DNA of 39,494 nucleotides from Gammaproteobacteria bacterium (GTDB lineage: Bacteria; Pseudomonadota; Gammaproteobacteria; Burkholderiales; Burkholderiaceae_C): the NCBI GenBank assembly GCA_025359085.1, contig JANYHL010000070.1, forward strand, positions 1-39,494. The letters run 5' to 3'. Below, piece by piece: positions 17,016-25,536 of this stretch. Numbering within the stretch: the first letter of the stretch is position 1; every line of letters starts with the position of its first letter. The notes beneath the pieces were generated by a model. That model did not search any database, was not told where the DNA came from, and worked only from the letters and a program-made list of their open reading frames with translations. Position numbers and translations under genes: made by a program.

Positions 17016-17479
17016 TCGTCCTTGACACCAATATCGTGCTCGATGCCTTTGTCTTCCAGGACCCGGCGACCGAGCCGTTGAAGCTGGCGCTGGCCTCCAA
17101 AAAAATGCAATGGATTGCCACCAAAGCCATGCGCGATGAACTGGCGCGGGTGTTGGCCTACCCCAAAATCGTGCTGCGCCTGGCGCTCCACCAAACCAGT
17201 GCCGCCGACGTGCTGGCGCAGTTTGACGGTCAGTCTCAATGGCTGGATGCGGCCCCCAAAGCCAGCGTGACCTGCCGTGACCCGGATGACCAGAAGTTTG
17301 TCGATCTGGCGGTCGCCCACAAGGCCACGCTGCTGAGCAAGGATCGCGCCGTGCTTTGTATGGCAAAACGGCTGCTAGCCCTTGATGTACGGGCGTATGA
17401 AGCTATTAATTTTGTAGTAAAAAACGAATCGCCGTCGGCCGCGCACCCCGGTTCTGGCCGGCGCCGCGCCGACGCCTGA
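17012..17479 (+). CDS. PIN-domain putative ribonuclease (toxin-like)
   Basis: A 155-residue PIN_3-type protein. The acidic metal-binding residues are visible: Asp5 in IVLDTN, Glu43 in MRDELARVL, Asp98 in DDQKFVDLA and Asp111 in LLSKDR. Such proteins are Mg-dependent RNases and many are toxins of toxin-antitoxin pairs. No antitoxin gene lies next to it; the ATG overlaps the stop of the RNA methyltransferase gene (ATGA), suggesting a housekeeping link rather than a free-standing module. Residues about 120-132 are encoded by a reverse-oriented copy of the dispersed repeat (17370-17407). The last 20 residues (Pro/Ser/Gly/Arg-rich) look unlike the PIN fold, so the native C-terminus may have been replaced. 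Confidence 0.8.
   Translation: MIVLDTNIVLDAFVFQDPATEPLKLALASKKMQWIATKAMRDELARVLAYPKIVLRLALHQTSAADVLAQFDGQSQWLDAAPKASVTCRDPDDQKFVDLAVAHKATLLSKDRAVLCMAKRLLALDVRAYEAINFVVKNESPSAAHPGSGRRRADA
17370..17407 (-). repeat. Dispersed repeat, copy 3 (reverse orientation, inside the PIN gene)
   Basis: On the minus strand: AATAGC (17402-17407), exactly 19 bases containing ACGC, then AGGGCTAGCAGCC (17370-17382). The coding strand reads through it as LLALDVRAYEAIN without a stop. Flanking bases are AT-rich on the AATAGC side. Confidence 0.8.
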
Positions 17480-17588
17480 GGTCCATCGGCCCGCCCTGCT
17501 GGCGCAAGGGCTGGTCCCTTGGACACAGCGAGATCGTGCGTTTGCGCACATACAGCCACAGCCATTTGACTTAGCCTGCGGGTCAACT

Positions 17589-18725
17589 ATGCCGCCCGTC
17601 TTGATGGCTCCCGCCGCAATCACGCTGTCGACCCCGCAGGATCTTGCGTTGTCGGGGCGCTGGGCTGCACGCTTCATGGATGCGTTGGCGCCGCAGCTTG
17701 AGCTGCTCCGGCTTCCCGCCGCGAGCGCCGTGACCGCTGACGCCACCGGCGTTGAGGCGCTGGACACCTCGGGCGCCTGGGTGCTGCACAAACTGCTGCT
17801 GCGCCTGCGCGGCGAAGGTGTTGTCGTTACCCTGCGTGGCCTGCGCCCTGAATTTGCGCAACTGCTCGATGTGGTGGCGCAGCATGTGGCCGACCAGGCC
17901 AAGCTGCCCCCGCCACTCGCCAAACCGTCTGCGTCCGCGCTGGAGCGCATCGGGCGCAGTGCGGCGGCGGCGGCGCAAGAGATGGTGGCACTGGTTAATT
18001 TCATAGGTGAAACGGCGTCTGTTTTTGCCGCTTGTGTGGCGCATCCGGTGCGATTGCGCTGGCGTCCGGTTCTTTATAACATCCGCAACGCCGGATTCGA
18101 CGCCTTGCCGATTGTGGGGGTGCTGTCTCTGTTGCTTGGGATTGTGGTCGCCTACCAGGGCGCTGACCAGCTCAGACAATACGGCGCCAACATCTTCGTC
18201 GCTGACCTCGTGGGCTTGTCGATGTTGCGCGAGTTTGCGCCTCTGATCACCGCGATCATCATCGCCGGGCGTTCCGGCTCGGCTTACGCCGCGCAGATCG
18301 GCACCATGGCCGTGACCGAGGAGATTGATGCCATGCGCACCATTGGGATTGCGCCGCTGGAACTGCTGGTGCTGCCCAAGATCATCGCGCTGGTGATCGT
18401 GCTGCCCTTGCTGACGGTGTTTGCCGATGTGTTTGGCGTGTTCGGCGGCATGCTGATGGCGCGCGCGCAGCTCGGTGTGGGCTTTCCCGAGTTTCTCGAC
18501 CGCTTCGCCAAGGCCGTCAGCATCACCTCGTACCTGGTCGGCATTGGCAAGGCGCCCGTGTTCGCGGCCATCATCACGCTGGTGGGCTGCTTTCAGGGCT
18601 TTCGCACCAAGGGCGGCGCCGACAGCGTCGGTCGCCAGACCACCCGCAGCGTGGTGCAGTCGATCTTCCTGGTGATCGTCGCCGATGCCCTATTCTCGAT
18701 TGCCTTCAGTGTGCTGGATCTCTGA
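17589..18725 (+). CDS. STAS-MlaE fusion: MCE-type lipid ABC transporter permease
   Basis: A 378-residue inner-membrane protein. Residues 1-105 form a STAS-like domain (GVEALDTSGAWVLHKLLLRL near 53). Residues about 125-378 are the MlaE/YrbE permease fold with five to six membrane helices and the conserved loop EEIDAMRTIGIAPLELLVLPK. MlaE permeases work with an MlaF-type ATPase and a hexameric MCE protein to move phospholipids between the membranes; fusion of the STAS part (MlaB-like) to the permease is known in several families. ATG 17589 is the listed start; ATG 17604 is possible. It is the first gene of a four-gene operon, one base before the ATPase start. 109 bases separate it from the PIN gene. 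Confidence 0.88.
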   Translation: MPPVLMAPAAITLSTPQDLALSGRWAARFMDALAPQLELLRLPAASAVTADATGVEALDTSGAWVLHKLLLRLRGEGVVVTLRGLRPEFAQLLDVVAQHVADQAKLPPPLAKPSASALERIGRSAAAAAQEMVALVNFIGETASVFAACVAHPVRLRWRPVLYNIRNAGFDALPIVGVLSLLLGIVVAYQGADQLRQYGANIFVADLVGLSMLREFAPLITAIIIAGRSGSAYAAQIGTMAVTEEIDAMRTIGIAPLELLVLPKIIALVIVLPLLTVFADVFGVFGGMLMARAQLGVGFPEFLDRFAKAVSITSYLVGIGKAPVFAAIITLVGCFQGFRTKGGADSVGRQTTRSVVQSIFLVIVADALFSIAFSVLDL

Positions 18726-18726
18726 C

Positions 18727-19581
18727 GTGAGCGCCACCGCCCCCGCCCCGGAGACGATCATCGAGATCAACAAGCTGTCGACGCGCTTTGGTGACCATGT
18801 GGTGCATGCGGAGCTCGATCTTGAAGTGCGGCGCAAGGAAATCTTTGCGGTCGTGGGCGGCAGCGGCTCGGGCAAATCGACGCTGCTGCGTGAAATGATT
18901 CTGCTGCAGTTGCCGAGTTCAGGCACGATCCGGGTGCTTGGCGTGGACCTGCAAGACATCTCGGACGCGGATGCCCTGGCACTGCGCCAGCGCTGGGGTG
19001 TGATGTTTCAGCACGGTGGCTTGTTCGGCTCGCTCACGGTGCTGGAGAACGTCGGGTTGCCGCTGCGCGAGCACACCGAGCTCGGCGACGCGTTGATCGA
19101 TGAGATGGCACACTGGAAGCTCGCCCTGGCTGGACTCAAACCCGAGGTTGGCGCCCAGTACCCGGCGGAACTCAGCGGCGGCATGATGAAACGCGCGTCC
19201 CTGGCGCGCGCGCTGGCACTCGACCCCGAACTGCTGTTTCTCGATGAGCCGACGGCCGGGCTTGACCCCGACAGCGCGGCCGGCGTCGATGAACTGGTGC
19301 TCCAGCTGCGCGACCTGTTTGGCTTGAGCATTGTCATGATCACGCATGATCTGGATCTGTTGTGGCAGGTGACCGATAGGGTCGCGGTGCTGGCCGAGGG
19401 CCGGGTGCAAGGGGTGGGTTCAATGACCGAGCTCGCCCGCATGGATCACCCCGCGATCCGTCCGTTTTTTGAAGGCCCGCGCGCGCGTTCGGCCCAGCCC
19501 CACAAGCGCAAACCGACCCGCCAAGCGGTCAACGCATCGACCCCTGGACCCCTTGAGGAGGCATCATCGAAACCAAAGTGA
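18727..19581 (+). CDS. MlaF-like ABC transporter ATP-binding protein
   Basis: A 284-residue cytoplasmic ATPase for the MCE transporter. Walker A is GGSGSGKST at about 44-52, the Q-loop region is GVMFQHGGLFGSLTVLENVG, the signature is LSGGMMKRASLARAL and Walker B is LLFLDEPTAGLDPDSA, followed by the switch histidine in MITHDLDLLW. LSGGMMKR is characteristic of the MlaF/Mkl group. The GTG at 18727 lies one base after the permease stop; upstream in-frame codons would overlap the permease gene. The C-terminal 35 residues are a basic, Pro-rich tail. Its stop overlaps the GTG of the MCE gene. Confidence 0.9.
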   Translation: MSATAPAPETIIEINKLSTRFGDHVVHAELDLEVRRKEIFAVVGGSGSGKSTLLREMILLQLPSSGTIRVLGVDLQDISDADALALRQRWGVMFQHGGLFGSLTVLENVGLPLREHTELGDALIDEMAHWKLALAGLKPEVGAQYPAELSGGMMKRASLARALALDPELLFLDEPTAGLDPDSAAGVDELVLQLRDLFGLSIVMITHDLDLLWQVTDRVAVLAEGRVQGVGSMTELARMDHPAIRPFFEGPRARSAQPHKRKPTRQAVNASTPGPLEEASSKPK

Positions 19582-20507
19582 ACTATTCATTGGTGGGCGC
19601 TTTCGTGCTCATCCTGGGCGCTGTGTTGATTGCTGGCGTGCTCTGGCTCGCCGCGGGCGGCGCGTGGCAGAAGAAATACGATCTCTACGCTGCGACCGAG
19701 GACGAATCGGTGGCCGGCCTCAATCTGAATGCACCGGTCAAGTACAACGGTGTCGACGTGGGGCAAGTTCGGGCCATTGATCTCGATGCGACCAACCCCC
19801 AGCGCGTGAATCTCTTGTTCGCCCTTGAGCAGGGCACGCCCATCAAGGAAGACACCATCGCGGTGTTGAAGATTCAGGGCCTGACCGGCATCGCCTATGT
19901 CGAACTCAGTGGCGGCACCGTGAACTCGCTGCCCTTGCGCGTGACTGCCGGCAACCGGTATCCCGTGATCCGTACCAAGCCCTCACTCAGTGCCCGGCTG
20001 GAGAATGTGCTCACCAGTGTGCTGGCCAAGCTCGACAGCACGTCCAACAGCATCAATTCCCTCCTCAGCGACGAGAACCGGGCCGCGTTCAAGAGCGCGC
20101 TGGCCGACATTGCCACCGTGGCGCGCACCGTCGCCGCACGCAAGGACACGATCGATGCCGGCATCAGCCACGCCGAACGTACATTGGCCCAAACCTCGCA
20201 AGCCAGCGCCAACCTGGCGTCCGTGGTGGATCGCATCGGACGCAGCGCCGACGCCGTTGAAAAAATGGGCAATGAGGTCGCCAAGACCAGCGTCAGCGCC
20301 GGCACGGCGGTCGACGCGATCGGCACCGACGTCAAGCGCTTCAGCACGCAAACACAGCCTGAGCTCGAGCGCCTGCTGGGCGAATTGAGCACGTTGAGCG
20401 CATCACTGCGGCGCCTGAGCGAGCAGACCGAGCGCGATCCGCGCGGTTTGCTGTTCGGGCGCAAACCGGTCCCGCCCGGGCCGGGAGAATCAGGAGCGAA
20501 ACCATGA
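19578..20507 (+). CDS. MCE-family (MlaD/PqiB-like) lipid-binding protein
   Basis: A 309-residue periplasmic protein anchored by one N-terminal membrane helix (about 5-28). The MCE domain is at about 38-116: GLNLNAPVKYNGVDVGQVRAI, then LKIQGLTGIAYVELSGG. The remaining two thirds are predicted mainly alpha-helical and rich in Ala/Ser/Thr (about 140-285), consistent with the coiled needle or barrel of longer MCE proteins. It would act as the periplasmic lipid carrier or tunnel for the STAS-permease/ATPase pair. The GTG overlaps the ATPase stop and the stop overlaps the lipoprotein ATG, so the set is tightly coupled. Confidence 0.88.
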   Translation: MNYSLVGAFVLILGAVLIAGVLWLAAGGAWQKKYDLYAATEDESVAGLNLNAPVKYNGVDVGQVRAIDLDATNPQRVNLLFALEQGTPIKEDTIAVLKIQGLTGIAYVELSGGTVNSLPLRVTAGNRYPVIRTKPSLSARLENVLTSVLAKLDSTSNSINSLLSDENRAAFKSALADIATVARTVAARKDTIDAGISHAERTLAQTSQASANLASVVDRIGRSADAVEKMGNEVAKTSVSAGTAVDAIGTDVKRFSTQTQPELERLLGELSTLSASLRRLSEQTERDPRGLLFGRKPVPPGPGESGAKP

Positions 20508-21157
20508 ACGCCATGAACAAGACATTATTGGCCCGACCGGGCCGCCTGCTGGCTGTTGCGCTGGCGCTGCTGACGCTGGCGGCGTGCAGTGTGCTAAGCC
20601 CGACGTCAACGCCAGTGCCCGCCTTCTATTCGCTTGACAGTGCACCGCTGACGGCGCCAGCGCCAGCCAGCCCGGCGGCACCGACACTCATCATCCATCC
20701 GCCGCGCGCGGCGGCCGGCTTTGACAGCCAGCGCATCATCTACGTGCGCGAGAGCCACAAGCTTGAGTACTTCGCGCACAGCGAATGGATAGACCCGCCA
20801 GCGCGCATGCTGGGCCCGTTGCTGGTGGCGGCCATCGAGCAGACCGGGGCTTTTTCGGCGGTGCTGCTGACGCCGGGTGCGGCGGGAGGCGACCTGCGGC
20901 TCGATACCGAGATTGTGCGGCTGCAGCAGGAGTTCCAGACCTCTCCGAGTCGCGTGCGCTTTACGCTGCGCGCCTACCTGGTCGACGAAAAGACACGCCG
21001 CGTGCTGGCATGGCGGCAGTTCGAGGCTGCGGCTGACGCGGCCAGTGACGACCCGTACAGCGGCGTGCTCGCGGCCAACCGCGCGGTGCAGGCGGTGTTG
21101 CAGCAACTTTCGGTTTTCTGTGCAGAGGCTGTGGCCAGCGCGACCCTGGCGAAGTGA
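20504..21157 (+). CDS. ABC-type transport auxiliary lipoprotein (PqiC-like)
   Basis: A 217-residue lipoprotein: the signal peptide ends in the lipobox LAAC with the acylated Cys28. The mature part resembles the ABC_trans_aux/PqiC family (FYSLDSAPL near 41, an IIYVRESHKLEYFAHSEW segment near 79, then LAWRQFEA and a C-terminal helix). PqiC-type lipoproteins form outer-membrane rings that receive the MCE needle. This makes the operon closer to Pqi/Let-like or Mce4-type systems than to canonical mlaFEDCB, which has the soluble carrier MlaC instead. The ATG overlaps the MCE stop (ATGA). No terminator was recognised in the 194 bases after it. Confidence 0.84.
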   Translation: MNAMNKTLLARPGRLLAVALALLTLAACSVLSPTSTPVPAFYSLDSAPLTAPAPASPAAPTLIIHPPRAAAGFDSQRIIYVRESHKLEYFAHSEWIDPPARMLGPLLVAAIEQTGAFSAVLLTPGAAGGDLRLDTEIVRLQQEFQTSPSRVRFTLRAYLVDEKTRRVLAWRQFEAAADAASDDPYSGVLAANRAVQAVLQQLSVFCAEAVASATLAK

Positions 21158-21351
21158 GACACAGCGGTCTTTCCATCTCTTTCTGGTTTTCAGCAGATGG
21201 ACTTGGCTCATGACTTCTTTGTTCCCTGTAATGACTCAATCACGTCGCGCATGGCGCGATCCGTTCAAGGCCGCCATGCGAGGCGCTCCGAAGGTAAGTC
21301 GGTGGCAAGGCAAAATACGGGATTTTCCAAAACCTGAACAAGGCCAGCACC

Positions 21352-22170
21352 ATGAGCCCCGCACCCAGCAACGCAGCCGACCACCCGCTTGGCCAGACGC
21401 CAGAACCTTTGACTCCGGAAGAGTTTGACGAAATCGACGCCATTCTGGACGATCTGCGCACCCGCTATGACGAGACGCCGCAATGGGAGTTCTGTGAAGG
21501 CTTCATGGCGGCGCTGATCTGCTGCCGCCGTCTGATCATGCCGTCGGAGTACTTGCCGGAGTTGCTGGCGGTGGGTGTCAACGGCGAGGTCGATGAGGGC
21601 TCGTTTGCCGACGATGCCCAATTCAATCGCTTCATGGCCCTGTGGGCCCGGCGCTGGAACGAAGTGGCGCAGGCGCTCAATGCCAAGGTGGAAGATCTGG
21701 GCGACAAGGCAGCTTACTTTCCCGAGGTGATGGATATACGTGGCGCCGTCGCCTCGCTGCCCGAGGAGGCACGCGCCGAAATTAGCCATGAAACACCGCC
21801 GTCGTACGCGCAAATCTGGGCGCTGGGCTTCATGTATGCGGTGGAGAGCTGGCCCGAAGAATGGGCGGCGCCGCGCGACAAAGAGACGGCCCAGTGGCTG
21901 GACGAGGCGCTCGACGCCATTGTGGCCCTGACTGACGACGACACCGACCCGCCCACGCTGTCGGTCTACGATGAAAACGGCGCACCCAGCGTCAGCGCCG
22001 AGCGCCTGGACGCGTATGCCAGCGCGATCTGGGCCGTGTACGATCTGCGCGAACTCTGGCGCACCCTCGGGCCACGCCAGCAAACCGTGCACAAGGCGCC
22101 CACGCCTGGCCGCAACGACCCCTGCCCTTGCGGCAGCGGCAAGAAATACAAGAAGTGCTGCGGCGCTTGA
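21352..22170 (+). CDS. UPF0149/YecA family protein with C-terminal SEC-C zinc motif
   Basis: A 272-residue soluble protein. Residues about 20-190 are the UPF0149 (YgfB/YecA) helical domain ([14 protein letters not shown] near 48, then [17 protein letters not shown] near 160). The last 20 residues form a SEC-C motif with the [13 protein letters not shown] zinc-binding pattern, as at the C-terminus of SecA. SEC-C tails in other proteins are thought to contact the ribosome or SecB; the role of this protein is unknown. The ATG at 21352 gives a typical start; no strong ribosome-binding site precedes it. It stands alone between the MCE operon and the convergent NTF2-like gene. Confidence 0.85.
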   Translation: MSPAPSNAADHPLGQTPEPLTPEEFDEIDAILDDLRTRYDETPQWEFCEGFMAALICCRRLIMPSEYLPELLAVGVNGEVDEGSFADDAQFNRFMALWARRWNEVAQALNAKVEDLGDKAAYFPEVMDIRGAVASLPEEARAEISHETPPSYAQIWALGFMYAVESWPEEWAAPRDKETAQWLDEALDAIVALTDDDTDPPTLSVYDENGAPSVSAERLDAYASAIWAVYDLRELWRTLGPRQQTVHKAPTPGRNDPCPCGSGKKYKKCCGA

Positions 22171-22304
22171 GATTGATTTACAAACCCTGCGGAATCACCA
22201 CTTGACGGGGCGCAGAGACGTTGCGCAATGCGAGATTTTTAAACCAGCCAATGGTGTGTTGACATTTCACAGCCTGCTGCTTGGCAAGCTCGGGCGCGGC
22301 AAGG

Positions 22305-22793
22305 TCAGCGCTTGCCAGCCAGAAACTTCCGCAAATTGGCCGCCGCCTGCGCGCGCACTTTGGCTCGCAGCCAGGGCGTCCAACCCAGCAGCAGACCGGG
22401 TGTGCCCAAGGCCTGACGCGACCAGCGCCAGAAATCAAAGTGGTCGCGCTGGGTGGCAATCAGTCCGTCGGGGGTGAAGGTGAATTGGGCGTCGATGATG
22501 TTGTGCACCAGTCGACCGGTGGCGCTGAAACGGTAGTGCGCCTCCCAGTGCGCGCGCCCGCTGCTGGCAGCGGCCTCGATGCCACTGAATTCGAGTTGCC
22601 AGACTTCGCGCCCCTTGGCCTGCGTGGCCGCGCACAGCATGCGCCACATGCCTGCCACCTCACGCTGGCCCTTGAGCGAAAACGCCGGGTCGTCAAAAAC
22701 GGCGTCTGCCGCATAGCAGCTGGCCATGGTGTCGGCGTCGAGTGCGGCGAAGGCGCTGTAGAACTTGCTCAGGGTTTGGGCGTTGGGGTGCAT
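22305..22793 (-). CDS. NTF2-like (SnoaL-type) protein
   Basis: A 162-residue protein with the cone-like NTF2/SnoaL pattern: a helical start (TLSKFYSAFAALDADTMASCYAADAVFDDPAF), a GMWRMLCAAT helix, then beta strands ending in TQRDHFDFWRW. The C-terminal RQALGTPGLLLGWTPWLRAKVRAQA extension is seen in a bacterial subgroup of the family. The specific ligand or reaction is unknown. ATG 22793 is preferred because the family begins a few residues before the first helix; a TTG at 22835 would add 14 residues. It is followed downstream by 134 bases holding nothing I recognise. The DUF2905 gene lies just upstream on the same strand. Confidence 0.8.
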   Translation of the reverse strand: MHPNAQTLSKFYSAFAALDADTMASCYAADAVFDDPAFSLKGQREVAGMWRMLCAATQAKGREVWQLEFSGIEAAASSGRAHWEAHYRFSATGRLVHNIIDAQFTFTPDGLIATQRDHFDFWRWSRQALGTPGLLLGWTPWLRAKVRAQAAANLRKFLAGKR

Positions 22794-22813
22794 GGGCGGC
22801 GCTTTCTGATGGA

Positions 22814-23008
22814 TTAAATGATCTTTGACACCCAACTGGCCAGCAGACTGAGCACAATCGTGGTGCTCAGCGGAATGAACCAGTCGCGCCCGAACAGTCG
22901 AAACGAGAAGTCACCAGGGAGTTTGCCAAAGCCGAGTTTTTGCAGCCAGGGCATGAGCCCGTTGAGCAACAACAAGGCGAGAAAGACGACGACGAGCCAG
23001 CGCAGCAT
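22814..23008 (-). CDS. DUF2905 small membrane protein
   Basis: A 64-residue protein with two membrane helices (about 3-20 and 47-63) and between them the DUF2905 signature LGFGKLPGDFSF followed by a basic-aromatic loop (LFGRDWFIPL). Function is unknown. ATG 23008 is chosen because it begins directly at the first helix and matches the usual family length; the open frame extends upstream into the methyltransferase gene but has no support there. It lies 37 bases after the MidA-type gene and 20 bases before the preferred start of the NTF2-like gene, so the three are probably one transcript. Confidence 0.82.
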   Translation of the reverse strand: MLRWLVVVFLALLLLNGLMPWLQKLGFGKLPGDFSFRLFGRDWFIPLSTTIVLSLLASWVSKII

Positions 23009-23045
23009 GACGGTCAGGGGTGCAAGATGAGCGGCGCCGCGCGCG

Positions 23046-24179
23046 CTACAGCGTGTGCGTGCGGTCACCTTCGGCAAAACCCAAGGCCTGCCAGGGTGCG
23101 CCCTTAAAAAACCCGATGACCTTGAACAGCTCACCCATTTCATGCTCCATGATCAGTTTTTGCGCCCGCACCCGCTCCTGCAGCGTGGCGTTTTCCAGCC
23201 GGGATACCAGACCGCAATTGATCAAAAACCGGGCCTGCGTGCAATAGCCCAGCACACCCCAATCCTCGGCCCCGGTCGCCAGCGCGATGCCGGTGAAGTT
23301 GACGTGCGCGGTGATGTCTTTCAGCCCAACATCGGTCAGCGGGTCGGTATCGGACTGGTGGCTGCGGTGGCACATCACGGTGCCCATGTGGCGCTGCGGG
23401 TGGTAGTACTCGTGCTCGGGAAAGCCGTAGTCAATAAAAAAAGCCGCGCCAGCAGTCAACTTGTCGGCCAGGGTGCGGATGAACGATTCGCCTTGGCTGT
23501 GGATTTCGGTCAGGTAGTCGTGATCGCCGCCAATGGCCAGCGGTGGGCGCAGCTCGGTCGGGCGGTCTTGCCAGACAAATTCCGACGCAGCGCCGACTGC
23601 CACGCCGCGCTCGAACCAGCCGCCTTTGACCCGGGCCAGCAATTTGACCGGCATGGCGTCAAGCACCTCATTGCCGATCACCACGCCTTGCAGCGTGTCG
23701 GGCAGTTGATCGACCCACTGCACGGTGTCGCCAAATTTTTCCAGCTGGTGCTGCTGACGCGCGCGCAGGCTGCCAGACAAATCAACAATCCAGTAGCGCG
23801 TCAAAGCTTGCCCCTGCGCTGCCAGTGTTTCCAGCACCTGCAAGGCCAGCGCGCCCGAGCCCGCGCCAAACTCCCAGACTTCATGCGTCTGCGTCACCTG
23901 CAAGGCTTGCGCTATCTGGGTCGCCAGGGTCTGACCAAACAGCGGCGTCATCTCGGGCGCGGTGACAAAGTCGCTGCCCGCCACTGTCACGCCCGCCTGC
24001 CTGGCATAGGGCAAGACACCAAATTTGGTGCTGTCGTTGGCGTAATAGCCCAGGCCGGGTGTGTACAGCGCCAGCGCCATGAACGCGTCAAAACCGATCC
24101 AGCCGCCCTGCGCGGCCATGGCTTCCACGATAATTTGGTTCAAACTGGCCGATATTTTTTCGGCGGGTAAAAAAGACAT
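23046..24179 (-). CDS. MidA/NDUFAF7-family SAM-dependent protein arginine methyltransferase-like protein
   Basis: A 377-residue class I methyltransferase of the COG1565 family. Near the N-terminus is ALYTPGLGYYAN, the next motif is SDFVTAPEMTPLFGQTLA, and SAM motif I is EFGAGSGAL at about 103-111. Further marks are GNEVLDAMPV and FFIDYGFPEHEYYHPQR. Mitochondrial NDUFAF7 methylates an arginine of complex I; the bacterial role is less clear. The ATG at 24179 is only 10 bases from the start of a small plus-strand frame, so the divergent promoters must lie within coding sequence or that small frame is not real. Confidence 0.87.
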   Translation of the reverse strand: MSFLPAEKISASLNQIIVEAMAAQGGWIGFDAFMALALYTPGLGYYANDSTKFGVLPYARQAGVTVAGSDFVTAPEMTPLFGQTLATQIAQALQVTQTHEVWEFGAGSGALALQVLETLAAQGQALTRYWIVDLSGSLRARQQHQLEKFGDTVQWVDQLPDTLQGVVIGNEVLDAMPVKLLARVKGGWFERGVAVGAASEFVWQDRPTELRPPLAIGGDHDYLTEIHSQGESFIRTLADKLTAGAAFFIDYGFPEHEYYHPQRHMGTVMCHRSHQSDTDPLTDVGLKDITAHVNFTGIALATGAEDWGVLGYCTQARFLINCGLVSRLENATLQERVRAQKLIMEHEMGELFKVIGFFKGAPWQALGFAEGDRTHTL

Positions 24180-24189
24180 AGATCAATTT

Positions 24190-24360
24190 ATGAGCGAAGA
24201 ATCAATCAAAACATCAGATGAACTGATTCGCTGGTTAAAAATGGTGGCGCTACCTGCCTGGGCCAGGCGCGCCGCAGCCGCAATTATGTTGCCGATTTTC
24301 GGAGATGCTTTCGCCTTGGGCCTGGGCGCCGGATGGAAGGTGGAGGTTACGCATGGCTAA
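24190..24360 (+). CDS. Possible 56-residue small protein upstream of the SDR gene
   Basis: An ATG-started frame whose stop (TAA) overlaps the ATG of the SDR gene by 8 bases, which would allow translational coupling. The product starts with a polar part (SEESIKTSDEL) and has an Ala/Leu-rich amphipathic segment (ALPAWARRAAAAIMLPIFGDA). I do not recognise a family. There is no clear ribosome-binding site and its start is 10 bases from the divergent methyltransferase start. Confidence 0.35.
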   Translation: MSEESIKTSDELIRWLKMVALPAWARRAAAAIMLPIFGDAFALGLGAGWKVEVTHG

Positions 24361-25138
24361 GTACGTGTTGGTCACCGGCGGCGCTCATCGCCTGGGGGCT
24401 TTGATTTGCCGTCAATTTGCACAAGCGGGGTGGGCCGTTTGGTGCCATTACCAGCAGTCAGCCGAGGCGGCGCAGGCGCTGTGCGCTGAACTGGGTCAAC
24501 ACGGCTGGCAAGCCCGGTCGATCCAGGCCGACCTGAGCGACGAAACCCAAAGGCGCGGCATGCTGGAGCAAATCGTGCAGCAGACGGGCTCCTTGCATTG
24601 TCTTGTCAACAATGCCTCCAGCTTCGACCCCGACAGCGCGAACCACCTGAGCCTCCACTCGGCGCGAGCGCAGCTGGAAGTCAATCTTCTGGCTCCTTTG
24701 TCACTCTCCAGCCTGATGGCCCAAAGCCTGCCGGTGGGGACGGTGCCGGGTGCCCGAAGCATCATTCATGTGCTGGATCAAAAGGTCTTTAACCTGAATC
24801 CCGACTATTTTTCTTATACCGTCTCCAAACTCGCGCTGGAGCGCTCCGTCGCGCTTCAGGCGCAGGCCCTGTCACCGGGCCTGCGGGTCTGCGGTGTGGC
24901 GCCGGGGCTGATGTACCTGAGCGGACCTCAGTCACAGGCCAACTTTGACACCGCCTGCCAGCTCAACCTGATGCGCCAGGCCACTGACCCGCGCCAGGTG
25001 GCGGCCAGTTGTTTGTTTTTGGCCGAAAACCCCTGCATCACGGGCGTCACCTTGGCGGTGGACAACGGCCAGCATTTGCTCCCCTTGCCACGGGATGTGA
25101 TGTTTGTGGTGGCAGACCTCCTGAAAGCAGCCCCATGA
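24353..25138 (+). CDS. SDR-family pteridine reductase-like oxidoreductase (FolM-like)
   Basis: A 261-residue short-chain dehydrogenase. The NADP-binding glycine motif is TGGAHRLG at 8-15, the pattern of pteridine reductases and FolM rather than the usual TGxxxGIG. NNAS at about 86-89 and the catalytic Tyr155-x3-Lys159 (YTVSK) are present, and the C-terminal VTLAVDNGQHL is typical. FolM reduces dihydromonapterin or dihydrofolate. The start at 24353 fits the strand-first beginning of the fold; an upstream in-frame codon at 24305 would add 16 unlikely residues. Its stop overlaps the first folB-like gene (ATGA), which supports a role in pterin/folate metabolism. Confidence 0.85.
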   Translation: MAKYVLVTGGAHRLGALICRQFAQAGWAVWCHYQQSAEAAQALCAELGQHGWQARSIQADLSDETQRRGMLEQIVQQTGSLHCLVNNASSFDPDSANHLSLHSARAQLEVNLLAPLSLSSLMAQSLPVGTVPGARSIIHVLDQKVFNLNPDYFSYTVSKLALERSVALQAQALSPGLRVCGVAPGLMYLSGPQSQANFDTACQLNLMRQATDPRQVAASCLFLAENPCITGVTLAVDNGQHLLPLPRDVMFVVADLLKAAP

Positions 25139-25536
25139 CGCTTGATCCCTTGACCTATCTGGCGCTGACTTGCCGCCGCATTTTTTTGCGCGACCATGTG
25201 GTGTCGGTGCAGATTGGCGCCCATGACTTTGAAAAAGAACAGGCCCAGCGTGTCATTTTTAATGTGGAGCTGTTTGTGCCGTATCACCATTCAACGCCCA
25301 AAGCTGACCAGCTGGCTGAAGTGGTGGACTACGACTTCGTGCGCAAGGTCATCGCCAGCCGAGTCAGGCTCGGGCATGTTGAGTTACAGGAAACCTTGTG
25401 TGACGAACTCGCCAGCAGCCTGCTCGCGCACCCCCAGGTGCAGGCCGTGCGACTGTCGAGCTGCAAGCCCGATGTTTATCCGGACTGCCAGGGTGTCGGG
25501 GTGGAGGTGTTTCGCATGAAGGAGCAGTCGCTATGA
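25135..25536 (+). CDS. folB: Dihydroneopterin aldolase (FolB family), first copy
   Basis: A 133-residue tunnelling-fold enzyme that splits 7,8-dihydroneopterin in folate synthesis. Conserved parts are visible: IGAHDFEKEQAQ (near 25, with the substrate-binding glutamate), VVDYDFVRKVI (the conserved tyrosine), LQETLCDELASSLL and VRLSSCKPDVYPDCQGVGVEV, which holds the catalytic-type lysine. A 15-residue N-terminal lead (MTLDPLTYLALTCRR) precedes the fold. The ATG overlaps the SDR stop and its stop overlaps the second copy. Confidence 0.85.
   Translation: MTLDPLTYLALTCRRIFLRDHVVSVQIGAHDFEKEQAQRVIFNVELFVPYHHSTPKADQLAEVVDYDFVRKVIASRVRLGHVELQETLCDELASSLLAHPQVQAVRLSSCKPDVYPDCQGVGVEVFRMKEQSL

Noticed and set aside
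17012-17479. The PIN gene as half of a toxin-antitoxin module
   Set aside because: No antitoxin-like gene lies upstream or downstream; the ATG overlaps an RNA methyltransferase gene instead.
22178-22459. A 93-codon minus-strand frame overlapping the end of the NTF2-like gene
   Set aside because: Cys/Arg/Pro-rich product typical of a shifted frame; the NTF2-like frame covers most of it.
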